A DNA stretch of 29,440 nucleotides from CAWUKT01 sp963923035 (GTDB lineage Bacteria; Bacteroidota; Bacteroidia; J057; JADKCL01). Below are positions 1 to 9,657 of the stretch, piece by piece. The translations under genes were made by a program, and so were the position numbers. The DNA is taken from the NCBI GenBank assembly GCA_963923035.1, contig CAWUKT010000089.1, positions 1-29,440 of the forward strand, given 5' to 3'. A model generated the notes under the pieces. That model was not told the origin of the DNA and did not search any database. It saw nothing but the letters and a program-made list of their open reading frames with translations. Every line of letters begins with the position of its first letter. Position 1 is the first letter of the stretch.

Positions 1-540
1 TCCATTTTTCCCTCCACCGCAACCCCACCGACACCCGCACCCTGATCCCGCACCTGGACACCTTCAAGCAGTCCTACCAGCCCCTTCCGAAGAACTCACC
101 CCTGATGCCAGCTGCGGACCGGAGGAGAACTTCCTTTATCTCGAGAATAACCACGTTGAGTCCTTCATCAAATACAGTACCTTCGATATCACCAAAAAGA
201 CTAAACGCTGGAACGACAACTACACCTTTGCTACCCTCTGCGAACAAGGTATTATCGGTCCAAACACAACCGTATCATCCATGTAAACGTCAAGATGAGA
301 CGACTGCGAAAAGAGGCTCAGGATTGATTGGAAAGTGAACGGGGAATTGAAAACAGGAAACGGTGCCCCGCAGACGTCGAGCCCGTCTTTGGACATTTCA
401 AACACAACCGCGGTTTTTATCGATTCATGCTCCGGAGCATGGACAAAGTGGAAATCGAAACCGGATTGCTCGCCATTGCTTACAACCTCAAGAAACTGGG
501 CGGAAAATGGGTACGTTCGCCTCTTCAGCCTCCGGCCTAA
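1..540 (+). pseudogene. Decayed IS1182-family transposase (3' part)
   Basis: Remnant of a DDE transposase, cut off by the window edge. Recognisable pieces lie in three frames. Frame 3 at about 3-100 has FSLHRNPTDTRTLIPHLDTF. Frame 2 at about 104-285 has a GPEENFLYLENNHVESFIKY block, like the family's 'AGYGSEENYxYLE' segment. Frame 1 at about 300-540 has the C-terminal block VEPVFGHFKHNRGF and KVEIETGLLAIAYNLKK, which is characteristic of IS1182-type transposases. At least two frameshifts, plus a TGA near 325, separate the pieces, so no functional enzyme can be made. Terminal inverted repeats were not identified. The family call rests on the C-terminal block and is fairly secure. Confidence 0.8.
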
Positions 541-665
541 TACCTTGTCAAACAGGCAATCTGGTTTGACATAAGCCTATTGCAGCCCGAGAAATCAAAA
601 TTGAGGTTGGAGTGCCAAGAAACGCCCCCCCGATGGGCTGGGTATCGGTTCGTTATTTGATGAGC

Positions 666-698
666 AAAAAGAAGACGCCCATTTTGAGACGTCCTCTT
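666..698 (-). terminator. Rho-independent terminator of the YfhO-like gene
   Basis: On the minus strand, 698-688 pairs with 679-669 as an 11-bp stem (two G·T pairs) around an 8-nt loop, followed by five T's (670-666). It lies about 20 bases past the stop of the YfhO-like gene, in the right orientation to end it. Confidence 0.75.
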
Positions 699-720
699 TC
701 ACCCAAAGCAATCCGTGACT

Positions 721-3543
721 TTAAATCTCCGGATCAACCGGATCTTTGAGGCGACCCAGGAACCACAAGGCACCGGCGCCTGCTACCACAACGATGAGAA
801 GGATAGAGCCGACCAAGCCAATCTGCTCGCCAGTAGCATAGGACTGGGGCTCGAATTTGAATTCAACCGAGTGCTTTCCACCCGGAATCCGGGCGCCCCG
901 CAGCACATAATTGACCCGGAAGTGGTCAGTGGGTTGACCGTCGACATAAGCCTGCCAGCCCTTCTGATAGAAGATTTCCGAGAAGACCACCAGCTGCTCC
1001 TGGCCCCCGGGCGCATTGTAGTTGTAGACAATGTGGTTGGGCTTGTACGACGCGATGGCAATCGTCAGGCCGGGATCAAGGTTCGGAGTAAAGCCATTGA
1101 TCTGGGCCTGGAAATCTTCGTGGACCACCGCCGTTTTCTTCAAATCAACCTCTCCCAACGCGTCGATTTCATCGATATTCGATTTCACCGATTTGATATT
1201 CTCCACGCCCCACGCATTGCCGTAGCGGTACTGGTTCTGAAGGTTCCGCAGCCCGGACTGGGTGGGGACCATGACGTACTTCATGTTCAGCATGTTCAGC
1301 ACGTTCGTTTTCTGGAGTGCCTGGTCATAGCTGCCCGACTGGAGGCCCGTGAGCAAGGCACCCCGCTCGCTGTCGAGGTGGCAGTCGATCAGGTCCTGAT
1401 AGCGCCGGAATTTAGCCGCGTGGTAGCCTCCGATGGACTTGTGGTGGTAGGAGGTGAAGGCATCGTTCCAGGGGTCACGCTCGAAACTCAAGACCCGGAA
1501 GTTGGGGTCTGGATCGGCCAGGAGTTCCAAATCGGCCTGATCCGGGTTGTGGGGAGACATGAACTGGCGCTTGTTGACGAAGTTATCGTCGTCGATATAC
1601 CGTTTTGCGATCGGGACCAGGTCCAGCAGGAAGATGCCCAGAACGACAACGCCAACGGCCAGGCGTCCCACCCAGGGATTCGTTTTTTCAAACTGCTTCT
1701 GGATGAATTGCAGGTAGACAAACAAGGCACCGGCCACCCCGATCACCAATCCGATACTGCGCAGCATGCCCGCCATGAACAAACTTGATCGGTCGTCGAT
1801 CAAGGCTGCCTGAAGGCGGTTTTTGACCTGGGGGTTCCCCTGGGCGATGCGGTCCAACGTGCTCCCGTCTTTCAAGGGATTGAAGAATTCACCGGCGACC
1901 GACTGGTACACCAGCACGATCAACAGCAGGGCGACGGAGACGCCGCCGGCAATCAAAATATTTGTTTTGAGCTTGTCACGCTTCTCCGGCGAACTCATCA
2001 GCACCTTGTGCAGCGCCAATGCGCCAAGGATGGGCATGGTAATCTCCGCGATGACCAGCGTCATGGAAACCGCCCGGAAGTTGTTGTAGAGCGGGAAATG
2101 GTCGAAGAAAAGGTCCGAGAACCACTGCCAATTCTTGCCCCAGGACAGCAAAATTCCCAGGATGGTCGCTCCGAGCAGCCACCAGCGGTACCGGTTGTTC
2201 ACGATCAGCAAGCCAAGAACGAACAGGAAGAAGATGGAGGCGCCAATGTAGACCGGTCCCGAAGTGAAGGGCTGTTCACCGAAATACATGGGCCAGCGCT
2301 GCACCATTTGGGCGGCCTGTTGCGGACCGGCCATGGTAGACAGTTCCTTGTAGCTTTCCGAGTCGGTCCCGACATCAACCATCGACGCATCGCCCATATA
2401 AAAGGGCGTGATCAGGGTAAACGTTTCGCCCACCCCATAACTCCAGTTATAGGCATACGGCTTCTTCAAGCCGCCAGTACGGCCGCAGTCATCCGGATCG
2501 GTCTCCTGACCGATGGCCGCCTGACCACCTGAGCAGTGGTTGGCATTTTCCAGGATCACACCACCCCGCATCGTATCGTTTTTGTATTCGGAAGTCGTGT
2601 ACAAACGACCCAGGTTCGGGGCCACCGCAATGCCGCCGCCGATCAACAGGACCACAGAGCCCAGAATAAACTGCCGGGCCCGGGCAAAATTGGGGGAACT
2701 CCACCCACCATCGCCCAAATTCATCACGAATTCGACGCCCAAGGGGGCTACTAGCGATAGGAAGGCCACCAGCAACCAGACCGTCTGTAGATCGTTGCAG
2801 GGATCAATCATCCAGATCACCGGGACCAACAGGAGCCCCAGCAGGATCAGGCGATTTTGCCAGCGGACACTCATCGCCAATTCGCTGATCACCATGGCCA
2901 GCACGATGAATATCAGGTAATAGGTGATTTGGAAGTGGTTGGCCAGGAGTTCCAGTCCCATGGCCAGCGAAAACAAGGCTCCCCCCAGGATCAACCTCCC
3001 TCGATAGGTCAGGGTGATCCCCGCCAGCACCATGGGCGCGTAGCCCAGCGCATTAATTTTGGCATTGTGGCCCGCCTCCATCGCAATAAAGAAGTACGAG
3101 GAGAAGGCGTAGGCCAGCCCTCCCGCGGCTGCGACCCAGGGGTCCACCCTAAACACAATCAATAGGATATACATCCCCAGAAAGAGCAGGAACATGTGTC
3201 CGGCCGGGTGGGGAAGCCCCAATTTGATGATCGTATTCAGCTTGTACAGGAGGTTATTGGGGTAGCGGGCATCAATCTGGTAGGTAGGCATCCCGCCAAA
3301 CATCCGGGACGTCCACAGCGTTTCCTCTCCATCATTCGCATCCCGGAAATCGTGAATTTCCTTCGACATCCCCCGAACCTGGAGGATATCCGATTGGTTC
3401 AGGACATTGTTGGCCTTCCGGGCCGGTTCGAAATAGATGTACATGACGAGGTATCCCAAGAGAATTCCCCCCAGAAAAAACATCAGTTTTCGAACGTCAA
3501 TTTGAGGAAGAGAAGGTTTTTGCTTGGATGCTTCCTTAGCCAT
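721..3543 (-). CDS. YfhO-family multi-spanning membrane protein
   Basis: A 940-aa integral membrane protein of the YfhO family (GT-C-like membrane proteins; Bacillus YfhO acts in glycosylation of cell-surface polymers). The N-terminal region has a membrane segment (KLMFFLGGILLGYLVMYIYF) followed by the conserved early region with WTSRMFGGMPTYQI. Many hydrophobic helices then run to about residue 650. A soluble C-terminal domain follows, with FRVLSF and KYVMVPTQSG segments, and a last membrane helix (IGLVGSILLIVVVAGAGALWF) sits near the end. The start at MAKEASKQ (ATG at 3543) is preferred. The frame stays open 29 codons further upstream, but that stretch is AT-rich leader DNA and does not look coding. 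It is monocistronic with its own terminator. The family is confident; the substrate is unknown. Confidence 0.85.
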   Translation of the reverse strand: MAKEASKQKPSLPQIDVRKLMFFLGGILLGYLVMYIYFEPARKANNVLNQSDILQVRGMSKEIHDFRDANDGEETLWTSRMFGGMPTYQIDARYPNNLLYKLNTIIKLGLPHPAGHMFLLFLGMYILLIVFRVDPWVAAAGGLAYAFSSYFFIAMEAGHNAKINALGYAPMVLAGITLTYRGRLILGGALFSLAMGLELLANHFQITYYLIFIVLAMVISELAMSVRWQNRLILLGLLLVPVIWMIDPCNDLQTVWLLVAFLSLVAPLGVEFVMNLGDGGWSSPNFARARQFILGSVVLLIGGGIAVAPNLGRLYTTSEYKNDTMRGGVILENANHCSGGQAAIGQETDPDDCGRTGGLKKPYAYNWSYGVGETFTLITPFYMGDASMVDVGTDSESYKELSTMAGPQQAAQMVQRWPMYFGEQPFTSGPVYIGASIFFLFVLGLLIVNNRYRWWLLGATILGILLSWGKNWQWFSDLFFDHFPLYNNFRAVSMTLVIAEITMPILGALALHKVLMSSPEKRDKLKTNILIAGGVSVALLLIVLVYQSVAGEFFNPLKDGSTLDRIAQGNPQVKNRLQAALIDDRSSLFMAGMLRSIGLVIGVAGALFVYLQFIQKQFEKTNPWVGRLAVGVVVLGIFLLDLVPIAKRYIDDDNFVNKRQFMSPHNPDQADLELLADPDPNFRVLSFERDPWNDAFTSYHHKSIGGYHAAKFRRYQDLIDCHLDSERGALLTGLQSGSYDQALQKTNVLNMLNMKYVMVPTQSGLRNLQNQYRYGNAWGVENIKSVKSNIDEIDALGEVDLKKTAVVHEDFQAQINGFTPNLDPGLTIAIASYKPNHIVYNYNAPGGQEQLVVFSEIFYQKGWQAYVDGQPTDHFRVNYVLRGARIPGGKHSVEFKFEPQSYATGEQIGLVGSILLIVVVAGAGALWFLGRLKDPVDPEI

Positions 3544-3906
3544 GTGCGATTGAATTGGGTAGATTGAAGGGTAAAAATAATTGAAAAAAGAAAAAATACA
3601 CCATGATTGGGGCTGGAAAGCAAGAGCCACCCATCAGGGTGGCCTTACAAACAGTTTGGGTGACTAACGTAAAGGGTGGACTGTTCAGAAGCTCGTGCAG
3701 TGGAGGGAAATGAAAAACTCGTTCCAACGCAGGATTGAGCCCCGGTACTAGTCCTAAAATAATCGCTTAATGTGAGTGAGTTTGGATTCTTGTCATGCGT
3801 TAACAATACATTTAAATGACAAGACCAAGATCAGACAAAAAACCGTAATGGATCGGGTCAGGACGCCGTTTTCCTGCCCAGCGCGTCGTTCAAATTTCCC
3901 TGCGTG
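3544..3906. other. Intergenic region with two hairpins
   Basis: This 363-base gap lies between the YfhO-like gene and the response regulator. It should hold the promoter and leader of the YfhO-like gene, which reads leftward from 3543, and the 3' end of the regulator transcript. Two perfect inverted repeats are visible: 3626-3632/3637-3643 (7 bp, 4-nt loop) and 3788-3796/3816-3824 (9 bp, 19-base spacer). Neither is followed by a clear T-run, so a terminator role is uncertain. No coding sequence is convincing here. Confidence 0.5.
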
Positions 3907-4653
3907 CTACCGGGGAGGAGCAAGGTTGCGCATGAACTGGATGAATCCCGGTTTGCGACGAACGGCAATCGGAATTTCAATCCCATTTTTCAGGAACACA
4001 TTTCCCCCCCGCCCATTTTCATACCCCTTCACCTCCGCACAATTCACCAGGAAGGATTTGTGGATTCGGAAAAACAATTCTTCGGGGAGCAATTTTTCAT
4101 AATGACTCAATGGATGACTCGCCAACCGCTCGCCCCCATCCTGCAAGTGAAACACCGCATACGCCCGGTGGGCCTCCAGATACAAGATCTCGTCCACCGC
4201 GATCCGTTCATAGCCTTTGCCCGACGGCAAAATCAAGGTAGGATGCTCCTCCGCATCCTCGCTCCCCAAATGCGACAGCTGCATGGGATCCGTCGGCGGT
4301 AAGAGGCCGCTCTGCTGGATGGTCGCCCGCAACTCCACCAGGTCGACCGGCTTCTGGATATGGGCCAGGGCGGCCGAGTCCAATTGCCGGAGAAATTTGG
4401 GAGAGTACCCCGTCACAAAAATCACCTGAAATTCAGGATTGGGAAAAGCCTCCAGCACTGCCAATCCATCGCCCCCCGGCATCTCAATGTCCAGGAAGAC
4501 CATGTCCGGGGTCTCCGCCTGGATCGCCGCAATGCCCGCAGGGACATCTTCCGCCGTGCCAACGACCTGGACCCCCTCGCAATAATCAGAGAGCATGGTC
4601 GCCAACAGCTCGCGGCTATGGGGTTCATCGTCAATTACCAGCGCTTTAATCAT
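3907..4653 (-). CDS. LytTR-family response regulator
   Basis: A 248-aa response regulator. Residues 1-120 form a receiver domain with the acidic pocket (VIDDEP, residues 6-11), phospho-acceptor Asp55 in FLDIEMPGGDG, the switch residue in FVTGYS, and the conserved Lys in HIQKPVDL. Residues about 140-245 form a LytTR DNA-binding domain (ILYLEAHRAYAVFHL, FFRIHKSFLVN, IPIAVRRKPGF). It is phosphorylated by a partner kinase and then binds target promoters as a dimer. The start ATG overlaps the end of the upstream sensor kinase by 8 bases, so the two are translationally coupled and almost certainly form one two-component system. No terminator is evident downstream. The target genes cannot be told from the sequence. 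Confidence 0.95.
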   Translation of the reverse strand: MIKALVIDDEPHSRELLATMLSDYCEGVQVVGTAEDVPAGIAAIQAETPDMVFLDIEMPGGDGLAVLEAFPNPEFQVIFVTGYSPKFLRQLDSAALAHIQKPVDLVELRATIQQSGLLPPTDPMQLSHLGSEDAEEHPTLILPSGKGYERIAVDEILYLEAHRAYAVFHLQDGGERLASHPLSHYEKLLPEELFFRIHKSFLVNCAEVKGYENGRGGNVFLKNGIEIPIAVRRKPGFIQFMRNLAPPR

Positions 4654-7555
4654 TGGAAGTGGGTTTCAGTATGGGCAAATAGAATTCGGCGCGCATTCCT
4701 CTTCCCCCCATGGCCGACAAATTGTCCAGCCGGAAAGAAGCGGTTTCAGTAGAGGGCGGGGCCTGGAGCAAGGCGATCCGGTCCCGGACGATTTTCAGGC
4801 CCAGCGATTCGTGGTAAGGCTTGGCAGTTTTGGAGGTGGCGCCGGGATCAAACCCGGGCCCATTGTCTTCGATGCGGACCCGGAGCGAATCTTCCTCCTG
4901 GCGGAATTCCAAGGTCAATTTCCCCGGGTAATCGATGTCTTTGAACGCATGTTTCACCGAGTTTTCCAGCAAGGGCTGGAACAGGAAGGGCGGCACCCCG
5001 ATCGTCTGGACCGGGAGGCCTTCGTCCATCAGAATTTCAAATTCGAACCGTTCCGGGAAGCGCATTTTTTCCAATTCCAGGTAATTGCGCAGGAACTCGA
5101 GCTCTTCTTCCAGGGAAATATATTCCCGCTTGGAAAATTGCAGGCCGTCCCGCATCAGGCGGGCAAATCGACTCAGGTAATAGTTCGCCCGGGGGATATT
5201 CTTCTGGAAAATATAGTTCTGGATCGAATTCAGGGCGTTGAAGACAAAGTGCGGATTCATCTGACTCCGCAGGGCCAGCAACTCGGCTTCCCGGGCCTGG
5301 TAGCGCGCTTTTTGGAGGCGCCGACGCTGCTCTTCCGTGGCCTTGATCCGCCGGAGCCGCCCCAGTACGATGCCCATTCCAATGCCCAGCACCCCGATGA
5401 CCACGAGGATGCGGAACCACCAGGTCTCCGAGAAATGGGGGCGGATGGAGAAATCAAAATTGGCTTGGTAGGGCGTCCAGGCGCCATCGCTGGACCGGGC
5501 GCCGACCTCAAAGGAATAATCCCCGGCGGGCAGGTCGTAGAACTGGACGGAGCGGTCGTCGGTATAGGTCCAGGCCGTATCGGCTCCGAGGAGTCGGTAG
5601 CGATAGAAGGGCAGACCCGGCGGCCGCCGGGAAGAAATGCCCACATAACGGATCAGGAGATCGTTTTGGTTGGGGGCAAAGGGCTCGGAAGCGGAGGGCG
5701 GGATCGATGCGTGGTTGACCTGGATGTCTTCCAGGACCACATGGGGCGGCACGAGCGTCTTGGTTTCGAAGTGGCGCGGATCAAAATGGACGATTCCATT
5801 GTCGGTGGCCACCCACAATTGGTCCCGCCACCAGGATATGTCCCGGATGAAGTTGGTGGGGAGGCCATCTTTGGAAGAAAAACCCTGGACCTTGCGAATT
5901 TTCATGGCGGGGTTCGTCTCATAATCGATTCGGTACAGGCCCCGGTTGGTTCCGGCCCATACGACCCCCGGTTTCCCCTGCACGACCCGGTTGATCATAT
6001 TGCTTTGCAGGCCCATTTCCGGGGTGACAGGAATGACCTTGTCGCCTTTGATCCTCAGCAACCCATTCCCAATCGTCGCCGCCCACAACCAGCCATCTTC
6101 CCCTTCGATCAAATCATTGACCCGGCATTGGAGCAGCGGTTCGTCGGGCATCCAGAGTTCGGGATGGTAGTAATCGTAATTGGTCACTTTGAGAATGCCC
6201 TGGTTGGTGCCCAGGAACACCATGTTGTCCTTCTGGATGCCGCAGAGGATGCGGACCTTGGCCGGTGGCGGCAGAAAAGTCCGGAAGCGTAATTCCTCTC
6301 CTTTGGAATAGTACTGGTGGACGCCGGAATGGCCGCAATGCAGCAGGTCACCGTTTCTCAATTCCAGGCTAACGGGCAAAGAAAACTCAAAGTTGGGCTC
6401 CTGAAATTCGAAGCCACTGGGAGTCTCCACCAACCCAAAGTCGCCCGCCCAGATGCGGTTTTTCTTCCGACTCAAATAACTGAAATCGCCAAAATAATCG
6501 TGGGACTCGTACTCGATCCGCTCCTGATAATTGGTGTCGATGGAAAATATTTTCCCTTCCAGGGTGGTGCCGACGAGGTAGTTTTCTCCGTTCTGAAGCG
6601 CGAGAACCGTGTTTTTGGTTCCTTGGAGGTCGAGGTGGACGAAATCAAATGAGGGCACCAGAAAAGCCCCCCGTTCCAGCGTGGACACCCAGTAATTCCC
6701 GTCCTGGTCCTGGATGATTTTGCTAATCGCTGTATTCTCGAAAAACAAATCGGGCTTCTTCAAAATGTCCTGCCCCTGGAACCGATAGGCGCCGACCCCG
6801 GTAGACGCCCAGATATTTCCATCCGAATCTTCAAACAGGTCGTGGATGACCACCTCCACCGGCAGCGCCTGGATGTATTCATTGTCATCCAGACGGTAGT
6901 GGTACAGGGTTTTTCGAGAAGGATTGTAGAGAAAAACATTCCCATCCCGGCTGACCAATTGTTGAGCGTACTTGGTTTCCAGAATATAAGTGCCGCCCAG
7001 CTTGACATAGGGCGTGTTGTAGGCGCATCCTCCGGGGGCAAAGGTCATCAGATCCTCAAATTTGAGGAGGCGGGTCTGGGTTCCATCCGCCGTGATCATC
7101 CGGCAGTAGTGCTGTTGGTAGAGGCGGGGAGCAAAGTAGACATTCCCAACGTCGTCCCAGAAAATCTTGTTCAGCATCCGGTCCCGTCCCTCTTTTTCCC
7201 AAAACAGCTCATTCCCCTCGAACGGGCGGATACCATCTTCTGTCAGATAGCTAAATGACCCGTTGAGGCCAGTGAACCACAACCTGCCCTGCGGATCCGT
7301 CCCAATCTCCAGGATGGTATTGCTGGTCAGGCCATCGTGGGTGGAATAGGAACGGAATTCATACCCATTGTAAGAGGAAACTCCCCGGTCGGTACAGAAC
7401 CAGGCGACTCCATCCGGGTCAAAGGCAACTTCATACACTTCATTGCTGGGAAGTCCATTTTCCGTTGTGAAATGGATATAATAAGGATCCGCTCCAATGA
7501 GGAGATGGTAGCAGGAGAAAAGCCATAAAGTGCTAACAAGCCTAAAAAAACGCAT
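4646..7555 (-). CDS. Reg_prop/Y_Y_Y sensor histidine kinase (LytS type)
   Basis: A 969-aa membrane sensor kinase. A signal peptide (about residues 1-21) leads into a periplasmic two-component-regulator propeller of repeated 'DPDGVAWFCTDRGV' and 'DSDGNIWASTGVG' type blades (about 25-610). A Y_Y_Y domain follows (about 630-705, with FYRYRLLGADTAW and DLPAGDYSFEV), then one membrane helix (about 712-732) and a short coiled linker. The His_kinase block (RSQMNPHFVFNALNSIQNYI, with the phospho-acceptor His near residue 768) and an HATPase_c domain (PLLENSVKHAF, DNGPGF, GLKIVRDR) complete the protein. It should sense an external ligand and phosphorylate the LytTR regulator it overlaps by 8 bases. 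The length and domain order are typical of Bacteroidota propeller kinases. The long open frame on the opposite strand is a shadow. Confidence 0.95.
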   Translation of the reverse strand: MRFFRLVSTLWLFSCYHLLIGADPYYIHFTTENGLPSNEVYEVAFDPDGVAWFCTDRGVSSYNGYEFRSYSTHDGLTSNTILEIGTDPQGRLWFTGLNGSFSYLTEDGIRPFEGNELFWEKEGRDRMLNKIFWDDVGNVYFAPRLYQQHYCRMITADGTQTRLLKFEDLMTFAPGGCAYNTPYVKLGGTYILETKYAQQLVSRDGNVFLYNPSRKTLYHYRLDDNEYIQALPVEVVIHDLFEDSDGNIWASTGVGAYRFQGQDILKKPDLFFENTAISKIIQDQDGNYWVSTLERGAFLVPSFDFVHLDLQGTKNTVLALQNGENYLVGTTLEGKIFSIDTNYQERIEYESHDYFGDFSYLSRKKNRIWAGDFGLVETPSGFEFQEPNFEFSLPVSLELRNGDLLHCGHSGVHQYYSKGEELRFRTFLPPPAKVRILCGIQKDNMVFLGTNQGILKVTNYDYYHPELWMPDEPLLQCRVNDLIEGEDGWLWAATIGNGLLRIKGDKVIPVTPEMGLQSNMINRVVQGKPGVVWAGTNRGLYRIDYETNPAMKIRKVQGFSSKDGLPTNFIRDISWWRDQLWVATDNGIVHFDPRHFETKTLVPPHVVLEDIQVNHASIPPSASEPFAPNQNDLLIRYVGISSRRPPGLPFYRYRLLGADTAWTYTDDRSVQFYDLPAGDYSFEVGARSSDGAWTPYQANFDFSIRPHFSETWWFRILVVIGVLGIGMGIVLGRLRRIKATEEQRRRLQKARYQAREAELLALRSQMNPHFVFNALNSIQNYIFQKNIPRANYYLSRFARLMRDGLQFSKREYISLEEELEFLRNYLELEKMRFPERFEFEILMDEGLPVQTIGVPPFLFQPLLENSVKHAFKDIDYPGKLTLEFRQEEDSLRVRIEDNGPGFDPGATSKTAKPYHESLGLKIVRDRIALLQAPPSTETASFRLDNLSAMGGRGMRAEFYLPILKPTSND

Positions 7556-7609
7556 TCAAATCCTGTTTCAGAAAAAGTTGATCGTATCCAGTGCGTTTTA
7601 CTATTGTTA

Positions 7610-7617
7610 CAAATCTA
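7610..7617 (-). promoter_or_regulatory. Bacteroidota -7 box upstream of the sensor kinase
   Basis: The minus strand reads TAGATTTG, an exact match to the Bacteroidota -7 consensus TAnnTTTG, 54 bases before the kinase ATG. No clear TTG -33 box was found at the usual distance, so this is a plausible but unproven promoter for the kinase-regulator pair. Confidence 0.45.
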
Positions 7618-7679
7618 GTTTTTTGACCGAGGGAAGAAAATATTTGTGAATGATATGCTCGATTTTTTGGGCAAATGGT

Positions 7680-7898
7680 TCAAAAATCTTCTTCGGGTAG
7701 TACTTCCTTCACCCGCCCCACTTCGCCGGTGTCCAACCGGACCTTGATACCGTGGGGATGATGGGCGGATTTTGTCAAAATGTCCTTCACGAATCCATTC
7801 GTGAGTTCGCCGGTGCGTTGGTGGTGCTTCTGGACAATGTTCACTTCGGCATCCCGGTAAATATTCTTGCGGTAGCGGCCGTCACTGGCATTTTCCAT
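7680..7898 (-). CDS. YwbE-family small protein (DUF2196)
   Basis: A 72-aa protein matching the YwbE/DUF2196 family in length and in its conserved core: VNIVQKHHQRTGELT, GFVKDILTKSAHHPHGIKVRL and GEVGRVKEV. It is predicted to be a small cytosolic beta-rich protein with no membrane segment. Its biochemical role is not established; the fold resembles small RNA- or translation-associated beta-barrels, but that is an inference. It is the last gene of a three-gene minus-strand run, 24 bases after the preceding hypothetical gene, and is probably co-transcribed with it. Confidence 0.85.
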   Translation of the reverse strand: MENASDGRYRKNIYRDAEVNIVQKHHQRTGELTNGFVKDILTKSAHHPHGIKVRLDTGEVGRVKEVLPEEDF

Positions 7899-7922
7899 GT
7901 TTCTCTTGCGTTGGAGGGTAAA

Positions 7923-8681
7923 TCAATCGGTAAGGGGGGCAAACAAATCTTCGGGGTGACCCAATTCGGAGAGGCTATTGGCTCCCTTCACATCCGTGAT
8001 GACCACGTCCAACAGGTCGCCATCGTGCACCGGTGCGACCATGGCGCCCCCCGGCAATTCCTGCCACCCGCTCCACGTGAATTCCAGCCCCCCAATCGGC
8101 AGGATTTCCACCCACATTTGCCAGGACTCAGGCCGCCCGTCCTCCCGCAGCTTCCACAGGTAGGCGTCTCCCGGCGTCATGCCGCCGGAAGAATACGTCA
8201 CCAAGAGCCCTTGCTTCCCATCTTCCAATTCCACGACCTCCCGCGTCGTTCCCGGGTCCCGGACCTTCAGGAAGCCCGCCAACCAAAAACTATCGTTCCA
8301 GAACAGGTGAATGGCCTCTTTCGTGAGGGCCTCGCCCTCCTCACCGCTGACGACCTGGCCATTTTGATAGGCCACGCCTTCCATGCGCTTGGGATCAACC
8401 AAAGCCCGGTTGTCGCCCCAGGTCACCTGGGCGAGGTGCCGCTGGCGGTCCCACAGGTGGTGGTGCCCGCGCGGGAAATCCCATTCCACAACGACAAGGT
8501 CGTCCCAGGCATCCGCATTCACCGCCGCCAGCATTTTATCGGCGAGGGCTTCAGCCGCGGCACCGGGCGTTCCGGTGGGACGTTTTTCGTGGAACAGCAA
8601 AAACAGCACTCCCACCGACAGGACGAGGAGGACCACCATGGCCAGCACGATCCTCAAAATGCGACGAAATACCTTTTTCAT
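7923..8681 (-). CDS. Membrane-anchored hypothetical protein
   Basis: A 252-aa protein that I do not recognise. Residues 1-10 are basic and residues about 11-31 form one hydrophobic helix (VLAMVVLLVLSVGVLFLLF), so it is anchored with the rest outside the cytoplasmic face. The body is rich in Trp and Gly, with WDDLVVVEWDF near the start and WQMWVEILPIGGLEFTW later, which suggests a beta-sandwich or START/lipocalin-like fold; no catalytic motif stands out. It lies 16 bases after the SGNH lipoprotein gene and 24 bases before the ywbE-like gene. This spacing suggests an operon and hence envelope-related work. The function is unknown. Confidence 0.8.
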   Translation of the reverse strand: MKKVFRRILRIVLAMVVLLVLSVGVLFLLFHEKRPTGTPGAAAEALADKMLAAVNADAWDDLVVVEWDFPRGHHHLWDRQRHLAQVTWGDNRALVDPKRMEGVAYQNGQVVSGEEGEALTKEAIHLFWNDSFWLAGFLKVRDPGTTREVVELEDGKQGLLVTYSSGGMTPGDAYLWKLREDGRPESWQMWVEILPIGGLEFTWSGWQELPGGAMVAPVHDGDLLDVVITDVKGANSLSELGHPEDLFAPLTD

Positions 8682-8697
8682 AATCCTGTGCTTTAGT

Positions 8698-9387
8698 TCA
8701 GATCAAATCCAGTACCCTTTCGAGAATCGCCGCCACCCAGTCCCGGTATTGGGTGCCGGAAGGGTGAAGCCCGTCCGGAGCGACATAGTCGTTGCGTTCG
8801 AGTCCGTCCCGGGAAATCTCAGTGATATTGTACCACACGACGCCGTAGCGCTCGGTGATTTCGCGGCACGCATTGTTGAAGGCGTCGATTTCGGGGCTGA
8901 TCTGGGCCTGGTTGGAGGCGCCAAAGCTGGTAAACCCATAGTCGGGAATCGACACGACGAACACCCGCTCGGGCTTGTCTCCGGCCAGGGCAATCGCCCG
9001 TTGGAGGACGGTTTCGTATTCCGTTCGGTATTCATCGAGGCTGCGGCCCTGGTAATGGTTGTTCACGCCGATGAGGATGGAAACCAAGTCATAGCTCGGC
9101 TGCAAGTCGCGGGCGTCCATGGCATCCAGCAGGTTCCGGGTGGTCCACCCGGTCCGGGCCACGATTTCCGGATCGGCAATGTCGGCCCCTTCCTGCCGCA
9201 TGGCCGCCGCCAATTGGACGGGCCAGCGTTCGTCTTCGGCCACACTCTCCCCAATGGTATAGGAATCGCCGAGGGCGAGGTAGCTCAGGGAATCGGGATC
9301 TCCCGCCGGGAGGGGATCTTCCTGGCGGCACCCCACCAAAGTACTGGCCGTTAACAGCAGGAGCAGCAACATCGACATGGTCTTCAT
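8698..9387 (-). CDS. SGNH/GDSL-family lipoprotein hydrolase
   Basis: A 229-aa exported lipoprotein and probable esterase/lipase of the SGNH superfamily. The start at 9387 is chosen because it gives a clean type II signal peptide (MKTMSM, a Leu run, then the lipobox LVGC with Cys20 as the lipidated residue). The frame is open 60 codons further upstream, but that stretch is non-coding in character. SGNH blocks are complete: block I LALGDSYTIGES with nucleophile Ser42, a Gly in block II, GVNNHYQ (block III Asn), and the C-terminal DGLHPSG carrying the catalytic Asp and His. It should cleave an ester or acyl group on a carbohydrate or lipid at the cell envelope. It is the first gene of a tight minus-strand trio. 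Confidence 0.92.
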   Translation of the reverse strand: MKTMSMLLLLLLTASTLVGCRQEDPLPAGDPDSLSYLALGDSYTIGESVAEDERWPVQLAAAMRQEGADIADPEIVARTGWTTRNLLDAMDARDLQPSYDLVSILIGVNNHYQGRSLDEYRTEYETVLQRAIALAGDKPERVFVVSIPDYGFTSFGASNQAQISPEIDAFNNACREITERYGVVWYNITEISRDGLERNDYVAPDGLHPSGTQYRDWVAAILERVLDLI

Positions 9388-9657
9388 AATGTAAATATAC
9401 CAAGGTGGAACCAGTTTTTTGTGATCCCTCTTGGAACCGCACTTTAGAGGTTGCTCGGGAGGAAAAAGCAGAGGATGGGAGAGAGCGAAGGGGAAAATGA
9501 AAGGGGAATGAGGAGAACCTGCCTGGCAATCCAAATCGATGTTCAACCATGCGATTTTGTTCTCCACGTTGCGGGCCGAACGGGATCATTAATTGTCTGT
9601 CCCATTCATTTTTTTCGTATTTTCAAGTTCAATCAATCTTCACACTAGAACGCACCG

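Noticed and set aside
715..1788. 357-codon open frame opposite the YfhO-like gene
   Set aside because: Shadow of the real gene; no domain and unnatural composition.
4595..6292. 565-codon open frame opposite the sensor kinase
   Set aside because: It lies wholly antisense to a kinase with every expected domain. The composition (many His, Pro, Gly and Arg) is that of a shadow frame in GC-rich DNA, with no recognisable domain.
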